DNA from: Treponema denticola ATCC 35405
Lineage (GTDB): Bacteria; Spirochaetota; Spirochaetia; Treponematales; Treponemataceae
NCBI RefSeq assembly: GCF_000008185.1
Contig: NC_002967.9
Location: 992,001 to 1,056,000 of the forward strand
Reading direction: 5' to 3'
Length of the DNA stretch: 64,000 bases
Below the pieces are notes generated by a model that did no database searches, had not been told where the DNA came from, and saw only the letters and a list, made by a program, of their open reading frames with translations. The position numbers and the translations under genes are program-made. Position 1 is the first letter of the stretch, and every line of letters begins with the position of its first letter. Below, piece after piece: positions 1 through 8,078 of this stretch.

Positions 1-311
1 CTTCGATAGTGTTCGTCAAAGAGGTCGAATCCGCATTCCCCAATGGCGGCTATTCTTTTTTCGGTTAAAAGTTTTTCTAAATATGGAATCTCGTCTTCTA
101 TCGGGCATTGAGGATGTATGCCGAAAGAAAGAATAAAATGTTCGGAATTTTCCCTGCATATTTTTTCTTGAATTTCAAAACGGCCGGCCTCATTTGCAGA
201 AGCACAAAAAAATATATCCTTATCAAAGGTCTTTAAAATCGAATTTTCTATATTTTGAGAATTTAATTCTTCTATCGTATCTAAAATATGAACATGGGCA
301 TCGGTATACAT
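1..311 (-). CDS. TatD-family metal-dependent hydrolase (partial, C-terminus outside window)
   Basis: The first 103 codons of a TatD-type hydrolase, a TIM-barrel phosphodiesterase/DNase family. The translated start MYTDAHVHILD carries the HxH metal-binding pair (H6, H8). A GIHPQ segment follows, and the visible part ends in IGECGFD, which corresponds to the family's conserved GExGLD region. I chose the ATG at 311 because it sits at the usual distance from the HxH motif and no useful start lies upstream. There is no Shine-Dalgarno sequence; a TATAAT box ends 7 nt before the ATG, so the transcript is probably leaderless. The family is clear but the substrate is not. Confidence 0.85.
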   Translation of the reverse strand, partial: MYTDAHVHILDTIEELNSQNIENSILKTFDKDIFFCASANEAGRFEIQEKICRENSEHFILSFGIHPQCPIEDEIPYLEKLLTEKRIAAIGECGFDLFDEHYR

Positions 312-318
312 GGGAGTT

Positions 319-347
319 ATTATATCCTAAAGGTATCGTTTTGTATA
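319..347 (-). promoter_or_regulatory. Promoter of the tatD-like gene
   Basis: On the minus strand TATACA (342-347), a 17-nt spacer and a perfect TATAAT (319-324). The -10 box ends 7 nt before the start codon, which predicts a leaderless transcript. The -35 is poor (4 of 6). Confidence 0.55.
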
Positions 348-376
348 CCGAAAATAGTACTATACGGAGGGAAAGT

Positions 377-589
377 ATGAAATTATATTCAATAAAAACT
401 ACTCAAGGCGATGCCTCATATTGTTCTATTTTGCAAGAAACAGATGCCGGATACATCCTGCGTATTTGTATGGATAAAGAGGGTTATCAAAAGGTAAGTG
501 AAGATTTTATAGAAAAGGATCTTTTTGATATGTGCGTCCGCACAGGCTATATTCATGAGCTTTCGGAAGCAGCTTCCGTAGTAGCTTAA
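377..589 (+). CDS. Small hypothetical protein, 70 aa
   Basis: I do not recognise this protein. It starts MKLYSIKTTQGDASYC and ends in a short alanine/valine tail; it is soluble, mixed in charge and has no signal peptide. I chose the ATG at 377 because GGAGG (366-370) lies 6 nt upstream; the same frame is open back to 194 but that part overlaps the divergent tatD-like gene and its promoter. A strong hairpin with a short T tail (604-643) follows the stop, so it looks like a single-gene unit. It is probably real given the RBS and terminator. Confidence 0.7.
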   Translation: MKLYSIKTTQGDASYCSILQETDAGYILRICMDKEGYQKVSEDFIEKDLFDMCVRTGYIHELSEAASVVA

Positions 590-603
590 GCTTCATTTAA
601 TAA

Positions 604-643
604 GACGGTAATTATGGCTTGGCCCCGTAATTACCGTCCTTTT
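604..643 (+). terminator. Rho-independent terminator (probably bidirectional)
   Basis: An 11-bp inverted repeat (604-614 with 628-638) around a loop, followed by CTTTT on the plus strand. It lies between the convergent 70-aa gene and efp and could serve both. Confidence 0.7.
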
Positions 644-652
644 CCGTAAAGG

Positions 653-1216
653 TTAGCTGTTAACTCTTTCCTGATATTCGTTAGTTTCGGTGTTTACGAG
701 AATTTTTTCGCCCTGTTTAATAAATAGGGGAACACGAACTACAAGACCTGTTTCGGTAACTATGGGTTTTGTTGCTCCCGAAACGGTATCTCCCTTTATA
801 TAGTTTTCGCTTTGCTCTACAATAAAAATCATCTTTGTGGGAATCCTTACATCGATAGGTTCATTTTCCCAGATGAGAATATCGTATTCATCGCCTTCTC
901 TTAGATAATGTTCCTTGTCGCCTATTGTTTCGGCAGGTACGGAAATGGATTCAAAACTTTCCGTATCCATGAACATAAACTGGTCTCCGTCTTTGTACTG
1001 ATACTGACACTTGTGGGTATCTACTACTGCATCTTCAACGGTGTCTGCAGTTTTGATGGTCTGCATTAAAACGGAACCGTCTCTTAGATTTTTCATTTTA
1101 ACACGGGCAAAGGCCGCACCCTTTCCGGGGTTGACAAATTCCCTCTCAACAACTAAATAGGGAGTTCCCTTATTGAGCAAAACCGTGCCCTTAGCTATAT
1201 CTCCGCCTCTAATCAT
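653..1216 (-). CDS. efp: Elongation factor P
   Basis: EF-P binds between the P and E sites of the ribosome and relieves stalling at polyproline stretches. At 187 aa it has the family's usual length. The N-terminal KOW-like domain begins MIRGGDIAKGT, and the tip loop reads NPGKGAA with lysine 32 at the position that is modified in many bacteria. Two OB-fold domains follow (middle domain about 65-127, C-terminal about 130-187). AGGTGA precedes the ATG, and an extended -10 (TGCTAAAAT) lies 26 nt upstream. It is monocistronic and convergent with the upstream 70-aa gene. Confidence 0.97.
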   Translation of the reverse strand: MIRGGDIAKGTVLLNKGTPYLVVEREFVNPGKGAAFARVKMKNLRDGSVLMQTIKTADTVEDAVVDTHKCQYQYKDGDQFMFMDTESFESISVPAETIGDKEHYLREGDEYDILIWENEPIDVRIPTKMIFIVEQSENYIKGDTVSGATKPIVTETGLVVRVPLFIKQGEKILVNTETNEYQERVNS

Positions 1217-1242
1217 TTTTCACCTCATTTAAATTGTGCGAT

Positions 1243-1271
1243 ATTTTAGCATTTTTGATGTTTTTATGCAA
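1243..1271 (-). promoter_or_regulatory. Promoter of efp
   Basis: Minus strand: TAAAAT at 1243-1248 preceded by TGC (extended -10), with a weak TTGCAT 17 nt upstream (1266-1271). It leaves a short leader containing AGGTGA before efp. Confidence 0.45.
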
Positions 1272-1340
1272 GAGTCCGCATTGCCTCAAGTTAAAATTTT
1301 TTTGCCGATTTAGAGGGTAATTTAACCGCAATGCGAATAC

Positions 1341-1368
1341 TTGACTTATTATAAAACTATGATACAAT
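1341..1368 (+). promoter_or_regulatory. Promoter of the S41-like gene
   Basis: TTGACT (1341-1346), a 16-nt spacer, TACAAT (1363-1368). The start codon is 31 nt further on, with GGAG between. Confidence 0.65.
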
Positions 1369-1399
1369 TATATTAAGCCTGTTTAATTAGGAGCGCTTT

Positions 1400-2635
1400 G
1401 TGAAAAAATCTCGTATATTTACAGTTATAAAATGTTTATTCTTAGCCGCCTTTGTAATATGTACAATTGTTATCTCAAAAAATCGGTATAAAATATCAGG
1501 TTTTATAAGTCTTGAAGAGTCCGAAACCGATTACGAAGCTTTTTGGGATTTTATTTATAACGAATATCCTTTTACCGAAGTATGCGAAAGAAAAGGGGCC
1601 GATTTAAAAAAAATAAAAGAAGAAGGTTACAAAGAAATAAAATCTTCATCTCCTAGATATAGTCAAAACTCATATATATCTTTTTATGCAAAACTTTGTG
1701 AAGATATCACTTCCCGCTATTTTACAGGTCATCTTTATCCTGCATCTATGAGAGATCATGAATATGGTATGACTGTTTCCGATTCCTATTTTAAGTTATA
1801 CGATGTAGATTTAATGAACTCTTTTTATAGAGTCAAGCCTTCGTATTCCGTTAATTCTTTAATCGGCAGCGATGCAAGAATGGTTAAGGTCGATATAAAA
1901 ATAATCGAAGAAGGAAAGATTGCTTATGTAAGAATTGATTCTTTTAGGAAAAGAGGCTATGCAAAAGAGTATATACAGTATAAAAAGGATATGAAAAAGT
2001 TTTTCTTAGATACCGAAAAATATAAACACATAATAATAGATGTATCCCATAACGGCGGGGGAAGTGTTGAATGTTATGACAGTGATATTTTGAGTTATAA
2101 TAATATTGGCAGAAATATCCGGCAAAGAATATATTTTTTATGCTCTAAAAATAAATATACCGAGCTTAATCCCTCATTTAAAAACAATCAAATAGATATA
2201 AAAGAAGTGCCCAATATAAAAAATGCAAACACTAAAAAAAATACTATAGCTCTTTATGAAGAAGATGCTGCCAGTTTTCAAGAGCTGGCTCCCGGATATG
2301 CTCCGCCCAAGGATAGGAGATATTGGTTATTGATAAGCGGAAAAACAGCCTCGGCCGCTGATAGGCTTGCGGGTTTGTGTAAGGCTTCGGGGTTTGCGAC
2401 CCTTGTAGGCTCTAATACAGGGGGCTTGGGACATAACGGCCGATATTCACCGATTTATATGATGCTTCCGAAAAGCGGACTACTTATAAAATTCGATCCC
2501 TTGTACGGTTTAAATTCTGAAGGATATTGTTCAGACGAAGTAGGCATAGCCCCCGATATTTATAATCTCCCTGGTAAGGATGCCTTAGAGACTTGCTTGG
2601 AAGAAATAAGAAAGTTAGGGGAAAAGACAAATTAG
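1400..2635 (+). CDS. S41 (C-terminal processing) peptidase-like exported protein
   Basis: A 411-aa protein anchored by one N-terminal membrane segment (about residues 8-27), so the rest lies in the periplasm. The C-terminal half has the S41 fold signature: IIIDVSHNGGGS, then LLISGKTASAADRLA with the predicted nucleophile S318, then LVGSNTGG. The lysine that completes the Ser-Lys dyad of CtpA-type proteases about 25 residues after the serine is not present, and no PDZ domain is obvious. It may therefore use a tricorn-like mechanism or have lost activity. The start is a GTG at 1400 with TTAGGAG upstream; it has its own promoter and a strong hairpin right after the stop. Confidence 0.8.
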   Translation: MKKSRIFTVIKCLFLAAFVICTIVISKNRYKISGFISLEESETDYEAFWDFIYNEYPFTEVCERKGADLKKIKEEGYKEIKSSSPRYSQNSYISFYAKLCEDITSRYFTGHLYPASMRDHEYGMTVSDSYFKLYDVDLMNSFYRVKPSYSVNSLIGSDARMVKVDIKIIEEGKIAYVRIDSFRKRGYAKEYIQYKKDMKKFFLDTEKYKHIIIDVSHNGGGSVECYDSDILSYNNIGRNIRQRIYFLCSKNKYTELNPSFKNNQIDIKEVPNIKNANTKKNTIALYEEDAASFQELAPGYAPPKDRRYWLLISGKTASAADRLAGLCKASGFATLVGSNTGGLGHNGRYSPIYMMLPKSGLLIKFDPLYGLNSEGYCSDEVGIAPDIYNLPGKDALETCLEEIRKLGEKTN

Positions 2636-2681
2636 GGGAGAGGACAAACTTTTGATGGAGCAAAAGTTTTTCTTCTCCCCT
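2634..2681 (+). terminator. Long hairpin after the S41-like gene
   Basis: Outer arms AGGGGAGA (2634-2641) and TCTCCCCT (2674-2681) and inner arms AAACTTTTG (2646-2654) and CAAAAGTTT (2661-2669). The inner arm's 3' side runs into T residues. It overlaps the stop codon region and may end transcription or stabilise the mRNA. Confidence 0.5.
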
Positions 2682-2830
2682 ATAACCCCTCATCTTTTCA
2701 AAACGCCATTTAAGAGGGGGAGCGAACAGGATGTTCGCTGATTTAATCTTACGATGTTTTAGACGTAAGTCTAAAACTCGAAAGCTAAAAAATGTACAGG
2801 ATGTACATTTTTTAGCTCCCCTCTTAAAAA
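2676..2830. repeat. Multi-hairpin repeat element
   Basis: After the phrase CCCCTATAACCCCTC, which recurs at 40880, comes a closed multibranch structure. A 14-15 bp outer stem (2709-2723 with 2815-2828, one bulge) encloses three hairpins: AGCGAAC/GTTCGCT around AGGAT (2721-2739), TTTTAGAC/GTCTAAAA (2757-2776), and a 14-bp stem around a second AGGAT loop (2784-2816). It has no gene and no transposase. Confidence 0.7.
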
Positions 2831-2880
2831 TCTCCCCTAAGTTAGAGGCATGGATTGTCATTAAGACAAACCTGCGGTTT

Positions 2881-2952
2881 TTCTTAATAATCTTTTCCCT
2901 TTGCAAAGTTGGGCGTTAGCTCAACGCTTGGCGCTCACTGCGGTTTATTTCG
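2881..2952 (+). repeat. Dispersed repeat, copy 1
   Basis: A block of about 70 bp containing GCTCAACGCTTGGCG and TGCGGTTT. It matches, with scattered substitutions, the reverse complement of 8404-8466, including the shared CTTAATAATC at its left end. Confidence 0.65.
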
Positions 2953-3037
2953 ATCGGTGTTTAATTTAACCGCAAGAAATTCGTCTTATTGCATAATTCT
3001 TAAAATTTTAGTATGGTTTTGGAAAAGAGGAGTTTAT

Positions 3038-3244
3038 ATGAAAAAATATTTTTTATATGTTAAGAAAGGCTTATTATGGTCACTATCATTTATAATAATA
3101 CTAAGTCTTATTCATTATCTTCGTGTGCAAAAATTTTATGGATATGACTGGTATTTGCTAGCCATTCCCATAGTTTTGTTGATTGGCGGGCCTCTTTATG
3201 CTTTTGCCGTTGAAAAAATAAATAATAAAAAAAACGGCCGTTGA
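3038..3244 (+). CDS. Small two-helix membrane protein, 68 aa
   Basis: I do not recognise this protein. Two hydrophobic stretches (about residues 12-27 and 42-60) flank a short polar loop, and the ends are lysine-rich, so it is an inner-membrane hairpin protein. The start at 3038 is chosen because AAGAGGAG sits 6-7 nt upstream; the frame is open further left but that part is repeat DNA. It lies alone between repeat DNA and argS. Its function is unknown. Confidence 0.65.
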   Translation: MKKYFLYVKKGLLWSLSFIIILSLIHYLRVQKFYGYDWYLLAIPIVLLIGGPLYAFAVEKINNKKNGR

Positions 3245-3280
3245 TTTTTTTTACCGCTTAATTTAACCGCTCAAGTCCGA

Positions 3281-3309
3281 TTGAAAACTTTCAAAAAATC
3301 TGTTATAAT
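3281..3309 (+). promoter_or_regulatory. Promoter of argS
   Basis: TTGAAA (3281-3286), a 17-nt spacer and TATAAT (3304-3309). The argS ATG begins 9 nt after the -10 box and there is no Shine-Dalgarno sequence, so the mRNA should be leaderless or nearly so. Confidence 0.8.
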
Positions 3310-3318
3310 CCGCTTATT

Positions 3319-5091
3319 ATGGAAGATATTAAAACTACGTGGCAAAAAATTATTGCCGACACCTTAAACGGGATAGCTCCCGAAACATGCGATAAGATTT
3401 TACCTGAACAAATAAATATAGAAACACCTCCTAATCCCGAAATGGGGGATGTGGCCTTTCCTCTTTTTACATTTGCAAAGAGCTTTAAATCCTCTCCTGC
3501 AAAGATTGCTTCCGATGTTTGTGCCCGTCTTTTAGAAAACGAGGATATAAAAAAATACGGAATGCCTAAGGCGATCGGGCCTTATTTAAATGTCTTTCTT
3601 GCCAAAGGGGATTTAGCCTCGAATGTTTTGGATAAGGTTCTAAAGGAAAAAGAAAACTACGGAAAAACTTCTTCTCTTTCAGGCAAAAGAATTATGATCG
3701 AGTTTTCGAGCCCGAATACAAATAAGCCCCTCCACCTCGGCCATCTGCGTAACGATGCCTTGGGTGAAAGTATTTCGCGTATTTTAAAATTTTGCGGGGC
3801 CGATGTTTTTAAGGTAAACATTATAAACGATCGGGGCGTTCATATCTGTAAGTCCATGATAGCCTATCAAAAATTCGGCGAAGGAAAAACTCCCGAAAGT
3901 GAAAATATAAAGTCCGACCGTTTTGTCGGAGACATGTATGTTGCTTTCCATAAATACAGTCAGGAAAATCCCGAAAAGGCAGAGGCCGAAGCAAAGCAGA
4001 TGCTTTTGGATTGGGAAGCCGGAGAAAACAAGGAACTAATCGGGCTTTGGAAGAAGATGAACGGTTGGGCGATAGAAGGTATTAAGGAAACCTACAAGAG
4101 AACAGGCATCTCTTTCGACAAACTTTATTTTGAAAGTGAAACCTATTTAAAAGGAAAGGATCAGATATTAAAAGGTTTGGAGGCCGGAGTTTTTTATAAG
4201 GAAGAGGACGGTTCCGTTTGGGTTGACCTCGCTCCCATCAAGCTCGATAAAAAAGTATTGCTTAGAAGCGATGGAACTTCTCTTTATATGACGCAGGACA
4301 TAGGCACGGCAATTTCCCGCCACAAGGATTGGCCCTTTAATCAGATGATCTATGTTGTAGGAAACGAACAGGAATATCACTTTAAGGTGCTTTTTTATGT
4401 TTTAAAACAGCTCGGCTTCGAATGGGCTGACGACCTCTATCATCTTTCTTACGGAATGGTAAACCTGCCTGAAGGAAAAATGAAAAGCCGCGAAGGTACG
4501 GTTGTGGATGCCGATGATCTTATCAATTCTCTTCAAGATGAAGCCTTAAAAAAGATTGAAGAAAACGGAAGAGAAAAGGAAGTGGGTGACGCCGCAGTTG
4601 CAGCCGAGAACATTGCCGTCGGAGCCCTGCATTATTTTCTTTTACAGGTAAGCCCCAAAAAAGATATGCTTTTTAATCCTAAAGAGTCCCTTTCCTTTAC
4701 AGGAAACACGGGTCCCTATCTTCAATACATGGGTGCTAGAATTTCTTCTATTTTAAGAAAGGCCGAAACAGCCGAAGGCAAAGAAAAGTTAAAGGACGGA
4801 AAACTCAATGCTTCCCTTTTGACAAATGAATCCGAATGGGAACTGTTAAAGACATTAGAAGACTTCCCCGAACAGGTTGAACGCTCTGCTTTGCGTAAAG
4901 ACCCGAGTGCCCTTACGGCCTATCTTTATGAGCTTTCAAAAGCATTCAGCCGCTTCTACCGCGATTGCCCCATTCTTTCAGGAGAAGATGCCGACCTTTC
5001 TTATACAAGAATGGAATTGGCAAGGGCTACAAAAATAGTGCTTCAAAATGCAATGAACTTGGTACTCATTCCGTTTATGGAAGTAATGTAA
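3319..5091 (+). CDS. argS: Arginyl-tRNA synthetase
   Basis: Class I synthetase that charges tRNA-Arg. The 590-aa protein begins with the ArgRS-specific N-terminal domain (about 1-110), then the HIGH-type motif HLGH at 139-142 (in KPLHLGHLRND), and later a KMSKS-like KMKSREG. The C-terminal anticodon-binding domain ends with the family-typical ARATKIVLQNAMNLVLI helix. The promoter is placed so close to the ATG that translation probably starts on a leaderless mRNA. It is followed by comF after 75 bp of AT-rich DNA. Confidence 0.98.
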   Translation: MEDIKTTWQKIIADTLNGIAPETCDKILPEQINIETPPNPEMGDVAFPLFTFAKSFKSSPAKIASDVCARLLENEDIKKYGMPKAIGPYLNVFLAKGDLASNVLDKVLKEKENYGKTSSLSGKRIMIEFSSPNTNKPLHLGHLRNDALGESISRILKFCGADVFKVNIINDRGVHICKSMIAYQKFGEGKTPESENIKSDRFVGDMYVAFHKYSQENPEKAEAEAKQMLLDWEAGENKELIGLWKKMNGWAIEGIKETYKRTGISFDKLYFESETYLKGKDQILKGLEAGVFYKEEDGSVWVDLAPIKLDKKVLLRSDGTSLYMTQDIGTAISRHKDWPFNQMIYVVGNEQEYHFKVLFYVLKQLGFEWADDLYHLSYGMVNLPEGKMKSREGTVVDADDLINSLQDEALKKIEENGREKEVGDAAVAAENIAVGALHYFLLQVSPKKDMLFNPKESLSFTGNTGPYLQYMGARISSILRKAETAEGKEKLKDGKLNASLLTNESEWELLKTLEDFPEQVERSALRKDPSALTAYLYELSKAFSRFYRDCPILSGEDADLSYTRMELARATKIVLQNAMNLVLIPFMEVM

Positions 5092-5166
5092 ACTTTTTAT
5101 AAATTATTTTTTAAAAATTACTAAAAGATTTATAAAATTATGATAATACTAATGAGGAGTATTATC

Positions 5167-6021
5167 ATGATAAAAAGAATTAAACTAAGAGCTTTGACTT
5201 ATCTGCGGAATATTTATGCCCGAATAATTTGTCCGCAAGTTTGTTTCTTTTGCGGGGAAGAAACGGGAACGGGTATTCCATTGTGCAGCAAATGTTTACA
5301 AAAAGAAATTACCGAACCTGTTTTGTTCCGGCTTAAAAATCCTGAAAAGTTTTGTTCATCTTGCGGAAAAATTTTAATTTCCGAAAAAGAGCTTTGCACG
5401 GACTGCAGGGCTAAATTAAGAGAAAAAGAAAATTTAAGAACAGAAGAAAGGGAAAAGAGCAAAAAGGAAGATTGTGCAAAACCGCTTTCCGTTCAATCCG
5501 ATTTTCTCAAAAAGGTTTACACCATTTATCCTTACAAGGGCAGGGGAGGAGAGCTTTTACGCTTATGGAAAAATCAAAACATGAGGGGCTTTGCGGAAAT
5601 TTATGCTTCTGCCATTGCTTCCTTTATCGAAGGGATGCCTGAACTTCAAAACGTTCCTATGGTGCCGGTTCCGCCCCGTCCTAAAAAGATTAAAACCAAG
5701 GGCTGGGATCAAATAGAAGATTTGTCCCTTTATTTGGAACAGATTTATAATCTTCCAATATTGCGTTGTTTAAAACGAATGGACGGGGCTTCACAAAAAA
5801 GTCTTTCCCGCGAAAGGCGTGCAAGCAATCTAAAAGGAAAGATTTTTTTAAAAAGGCAAAAATCTTTTTCAAAATCGGAAGATTTAAAAACCGCCTTACC
5901 GGAAAAGCTCATAATCTTAGACGATGTTATGACCACGGGCGCGACCCTTAACTTTTGTGCAGCGGCTCTAAAAGAGGGAGGTTGTAAAGAAGTGATCGGC
6001 CTCTGCCTCTTTTTTGATTAA
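5167..6021 (+). CDS. comF: ComF-family phosphoribosyltransferase-like protein
   Basis: A 284-aa protein. The N-terminal third has four CxxC pairs (CFFC, CSKC, CSSC, CTDC), the double zinc ribbon of ComF proteins. The C-terminal part is a type I phosphoribosyltransferase domain ending in the PRPP-binding loop LIILDDVMTTGATL. Relatives take part in DNA uptake or DNA processing, but no other competence gene is visible here. I chose the ATG at 5167, behind GAGGAG at 5154-5159, over an in-frame ATG at 5140 that lacks an RBS. It is convergent with radC, 8 bp away. Confidence 0.88.
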   Translation: MIKRIKLRALTYLRNIYARIICPQVCFFCGEETGTGIPLCSKCLQKEITEPVLFRLKNPEKFCSSCGKILISEKELCTDCRAKLREKENLRTEEREKSKKEDCAKPLSVQSDFLKKVYTIYPYKGRGGELLRLWKNQNMRGFAEIYASAIASFIEGMPELQNVPMVPVPPRPKKIKTKGWDQIEDLSLYLEQIYNLPILRCLKRMDGASQKSLSRERRASNLKGKIFLKRQKSFSKSEDLKTALPEKLIILDDVMTTGATLNFCAAALKEGGCKEVIGLCLFFD

Positions 6022-6029
6022 GTAGCCTT

Positions 6030-6707
6030 TTAAATATCAAACCTCGTTCCGCTTTGGACAAAGCTGAAAAAATTTCCGTTAGGGACTAAGATTATGTGAT
6101 CCAAAAGCTTGATACCTAAAATTTTTCCGGCCTCGTAAATGCGTTTTGTCAATTCCATGTCTTCACTTGAGGGCTCCAGATTTCCCGAAGGATGATTATG
6201 GGCAGCAATTATTGCAGCAGCCCTGTCCTTTAAAGGGTCTGAATACACTTCACGAGGATGCACGATTGTTCTATTGATAGTGCCGACGCTCACAACACGG
6301 GTTGCAATAATTTCGTTTGCTCCGTTTAACGAGACGCAGATAAAATGCTCCCTATCCCTATCTGCATAGTGCTGTAAAAGAGGAACTACATCGGTCGGGT
6401 GTGAAATCGTGCGGTTCTTGTTGTCATAATACCTCCTTCCCAATTCCATGGCAGCAAGAACCGTTGAAATCTTTGAATCTCCCATCCCGCGGATAGAACG
6501 CAGATAGCCCTCAATTTTTTCAGGCCTTGCTCTATCGATGTGCAGAATAATATCATCGGCCAATTCTTTTACAGGCTTGTCCTTAATGCCTGTCCGTAAA
6601 AGAATGGCCACCAAATCGGAGTCGCTTAAGTTTTGAGGCCCGTACTCTAAAAGCCTTTCCCTCATATCGGGTTTGTCCGTATTGGACGAATTTTTATAGT
6701 CTATCAT
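6030..6707 (-). CDS. radC: RadC-family (JAB1/MPN) protein
   Basis: A 225-aa protein. Residues about 40-90 form a helix-hairpin-helix region (SIRGMGDSKIS). The C-terminal JAB1/MPN metalloprotease-like domain contains the metal motif AAHNHPSGNLEPSSEDM. The family is named for an old radiation-repair assignment in E. coli that has been withdrawn; the true role is unclear. The ATG at 6707 is only 2 nt after a TATAAT-like sequence and there is no Shine-Dalgarno sequence, so it may be another leaderless start served by the TACAAT slightly upstream. Confidence 0.93.
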   Translation of the reverse strand: MIDYKNSSNTDKPDMRERLLEYGPQNLSDSDLVAILLRTGIKDKPVKELADDIILHIDRARPEKIEGYLRSIRGMGDSKISTVLAAMELGRRYYDNKNRTISHPTDVVPLLQHYADRDREHFICVSLNGANEIIATRVVSVGTINRTIVHPREVYSDPLKDRAAAIIAAHNHPSGNLEPSSEDMELTKRIYEAGKILGIKLLDHIILVPNGNFFSFVQSGTRFDI

Positions 6708-6710
6708 CAA

Positions 6711-7010
6711 TTATATTGTATGTATTATTTGAAAGATTTACTACTTTTTATAAAACTATAATTTTTCGATTTCGGAAAGCCATGTTACCCCTTCTTAATT
6801 AAAGCCATATCCGGTTTTTCCATTTTCATACGTTTGGCTGAAAACGAAGGCGGGGAAACAACCACGGAAATCAATGCGATTAAATTACACCGAATAAAAC
6901 AGCGAAGCCCGCAAGGGACGCGAAGGGTAAATTAAAGAATGCGTTATCAAAACATCCTTAAATTTCCTTTGCGCCCTTAGCATCTTTGCGGTTAAATAAA
7001 AAAACAGCTC
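6711..7010. other. Intergenic region with repeat remnants
   Basis: AT-rich DNA without a supported gene. From about 6890 it contains CGAAGCCCGCAAGGGACGCG and then the ACGC/AAGG-type repeat listed separately at 6940-6999. Confidence 0.5.
6940..6999 (-). repeat. TTTAACCGC-headed dispersed repeat
   Basis: Read on the minus strand it begins TTTAACCGCAAAG, continues with GGGCGCAAAGG and ends near ATAACGCATT. The block at 41028-41089 shares both ends, and shorter relatives lie at 8494-8527 and 52031-52050. Confidence 0.6.
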
Positions 7011-7039
7011 TTACAAAATTGAGGAAGTTGTGGTATAAT
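7011..7039 (+). promoter_or_regulatory. Promoter of the Rpn-family gene
   Basis: TTACAA (7011-7016), a 17-nt spacer, TATAAT (7034-7039), 21 nt before the preferred start codon. Confidence 0.7.
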
Positions 7040-7060
7040 ACAATCAATGAGGGGATGACT

Positions 7061-7939
7061 ATGAGTACTTCAAACAGAAAATATAAGGACTCGGTGTTTG
7101 TCGACCTTTTCAGTGAGGACGAAAAAGCAAAAGAGAATTTTTTGTCGTTGTATAATGCTCTGCACGGCACGAATCTTCCGCTTTCGTCTCCGGTCGAAAA
7201 TATAAGGCTCGATAATGTTATGTACATGAACATAATCAATGATGTTTCCTGCCTTGTAGACGGTAAAATCATTGTGTTGGCAGAACATCAATCAACTATA
7301 AACGAAAATATGCCCCTACGCTTTTTAGAATACATAGCTAGGCTATACGAAAAACTGCAAGCACCGACTGATCGGTATTTAAGAAAACTGTCAAAAATCC
7401 CCACGCCTGAATTCTATGTTTTCTATAATGGCAAGGAAGACTACCCTGAAACTACGGTTCTAAAACTTTCCGATGCCTTTATTACAAAACCTGAACAAAT
7501 GCCGCTGGAGTTGACGGTGCGAGTTCTCAATATCAACACGGACAAAGCAAATAAAGTTTTAGCAGCCTGCAAACCGCTTGAAGAATACAGCCTCTTTGTT
7601 GAAGAGGTAAGAAAGCAAACCCAACTCGACAGCGAAAAAGGTTTTACAAATGCGGTAAAAATATGTATAGAAAAAGGAATCTTAAAAGAATATTTACAGC
7701 GAAAATCACGGGAGGTAATAAACATGTTAGTAGCCGAATATGATTACGATGCAGACATCGCAGTACAGAGAGCTGAAGAAAGACAAATAGCTTTTGCCGA
7801 AGGAATTGAACAGGGTATTGCCGATGGAGTATACAAAAAAGCTCTTGAAACGGCAAAGCTGATGAGATATGAAAATCTTGGCATTGACTTAATTTCAAAG
7901 GTTACAGGGCTTTCCGTTGAAGAAATAAAAGCTCTATAA
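7061..7939 (+). CDS. Rpn-family recombination-promoting nuclease / putative transposase (PD-(D/E)XK)
   Basis: A 292-aa protein of the Rpn/transposase_31-like family. The nuclease core is near the N-terminus: KYKDSVFVDLF, then NDVSCLVDGKIIVLAEHQST with the D...ExQ pattern of the PD-(D/E)XK fold, then LRFLEYIARLYEKL. The C-terminal part has a helical segment typical of the family (AFAEGIEQGIADGVYKKAL). Relatives cleave DNA and promote RecA-independent recombination in E. coli. I chose ATG 7061 over 7055 because TGAGGGG ends at 7054, leaving 6 nt. It is flanked on both sides by repeat DNA, as is common for this family. Confidence 0.85.
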   Translation: MSTSNRKYKDSVFVDLFSEDEKAKENFLSLYNALHGTNLPLSSPVENIRLDNVMYMNIINDVSCLVDGKIIVLAEHQSTINENMPLRFLEYIARLYEKLQAPTDRYLRKLSKIPTPEFYVFYNGKEDYPETTVLKLSDAFITKPEQMPLELTVRVLNINTDKANKVLAACKPLEEYSLFVEEVRKQTQLDSEKGFTNAVKICIEKGILKEYLQRKSREVINMLVAEYDYDADIAVQRAEERQIAFAEGIEQGIADGVYKKALETAKLMRYENLGIDLISKVTGLSVEEIKAL

Positions 7940-7990
7940 GAATCAGCCGGAGCAGATTCAAGGCGCAAGAAAAAAACACCCGCAGGCACG

Positions 7991-8078
7991 CTAAAGAATG
8001 AACGTCCGTGTTCATTCTTTAGCTGCGAGTTCGCAGTGCGAACTCGATTTTGCTTGGAGCCACCGCCATCCTGGCGGT
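7991..8078. repeat. Cluster of three perfect hairpins
   Basis: Arms 7991-8003/8010-8022 (13 bp, 6-nt loop), 8026-8035/8037-8046 (10 bp, single-base loop) and 8062-8068/8072-8078 (7 bp). Read on the minus strand the last one is ACCGCC-AGGAT-GGCGGT, the same loop as two hairpins near 2730 and 2800. There is no T tract, so it is unlikely to be a simple terminator. Confidence 0.75.

Noticed and set aside
2484-2919. Frames of 140 and 62 codons on opposite strands across 2484-2919
   Set aside because: They cover the hairpin element and the end of the S41-like gene; their sequence is dictated by inverted repeats.
2910-2952. Integron attC-like site (GCGTTAGCTCAACGCTTGGCG)
   Set aside because: The outer boxes do not fit RYYYAAC/GTTRRRY, and the block is a copy of the dispersed repeat at 8404-8466. 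There is no cassette structure around it.
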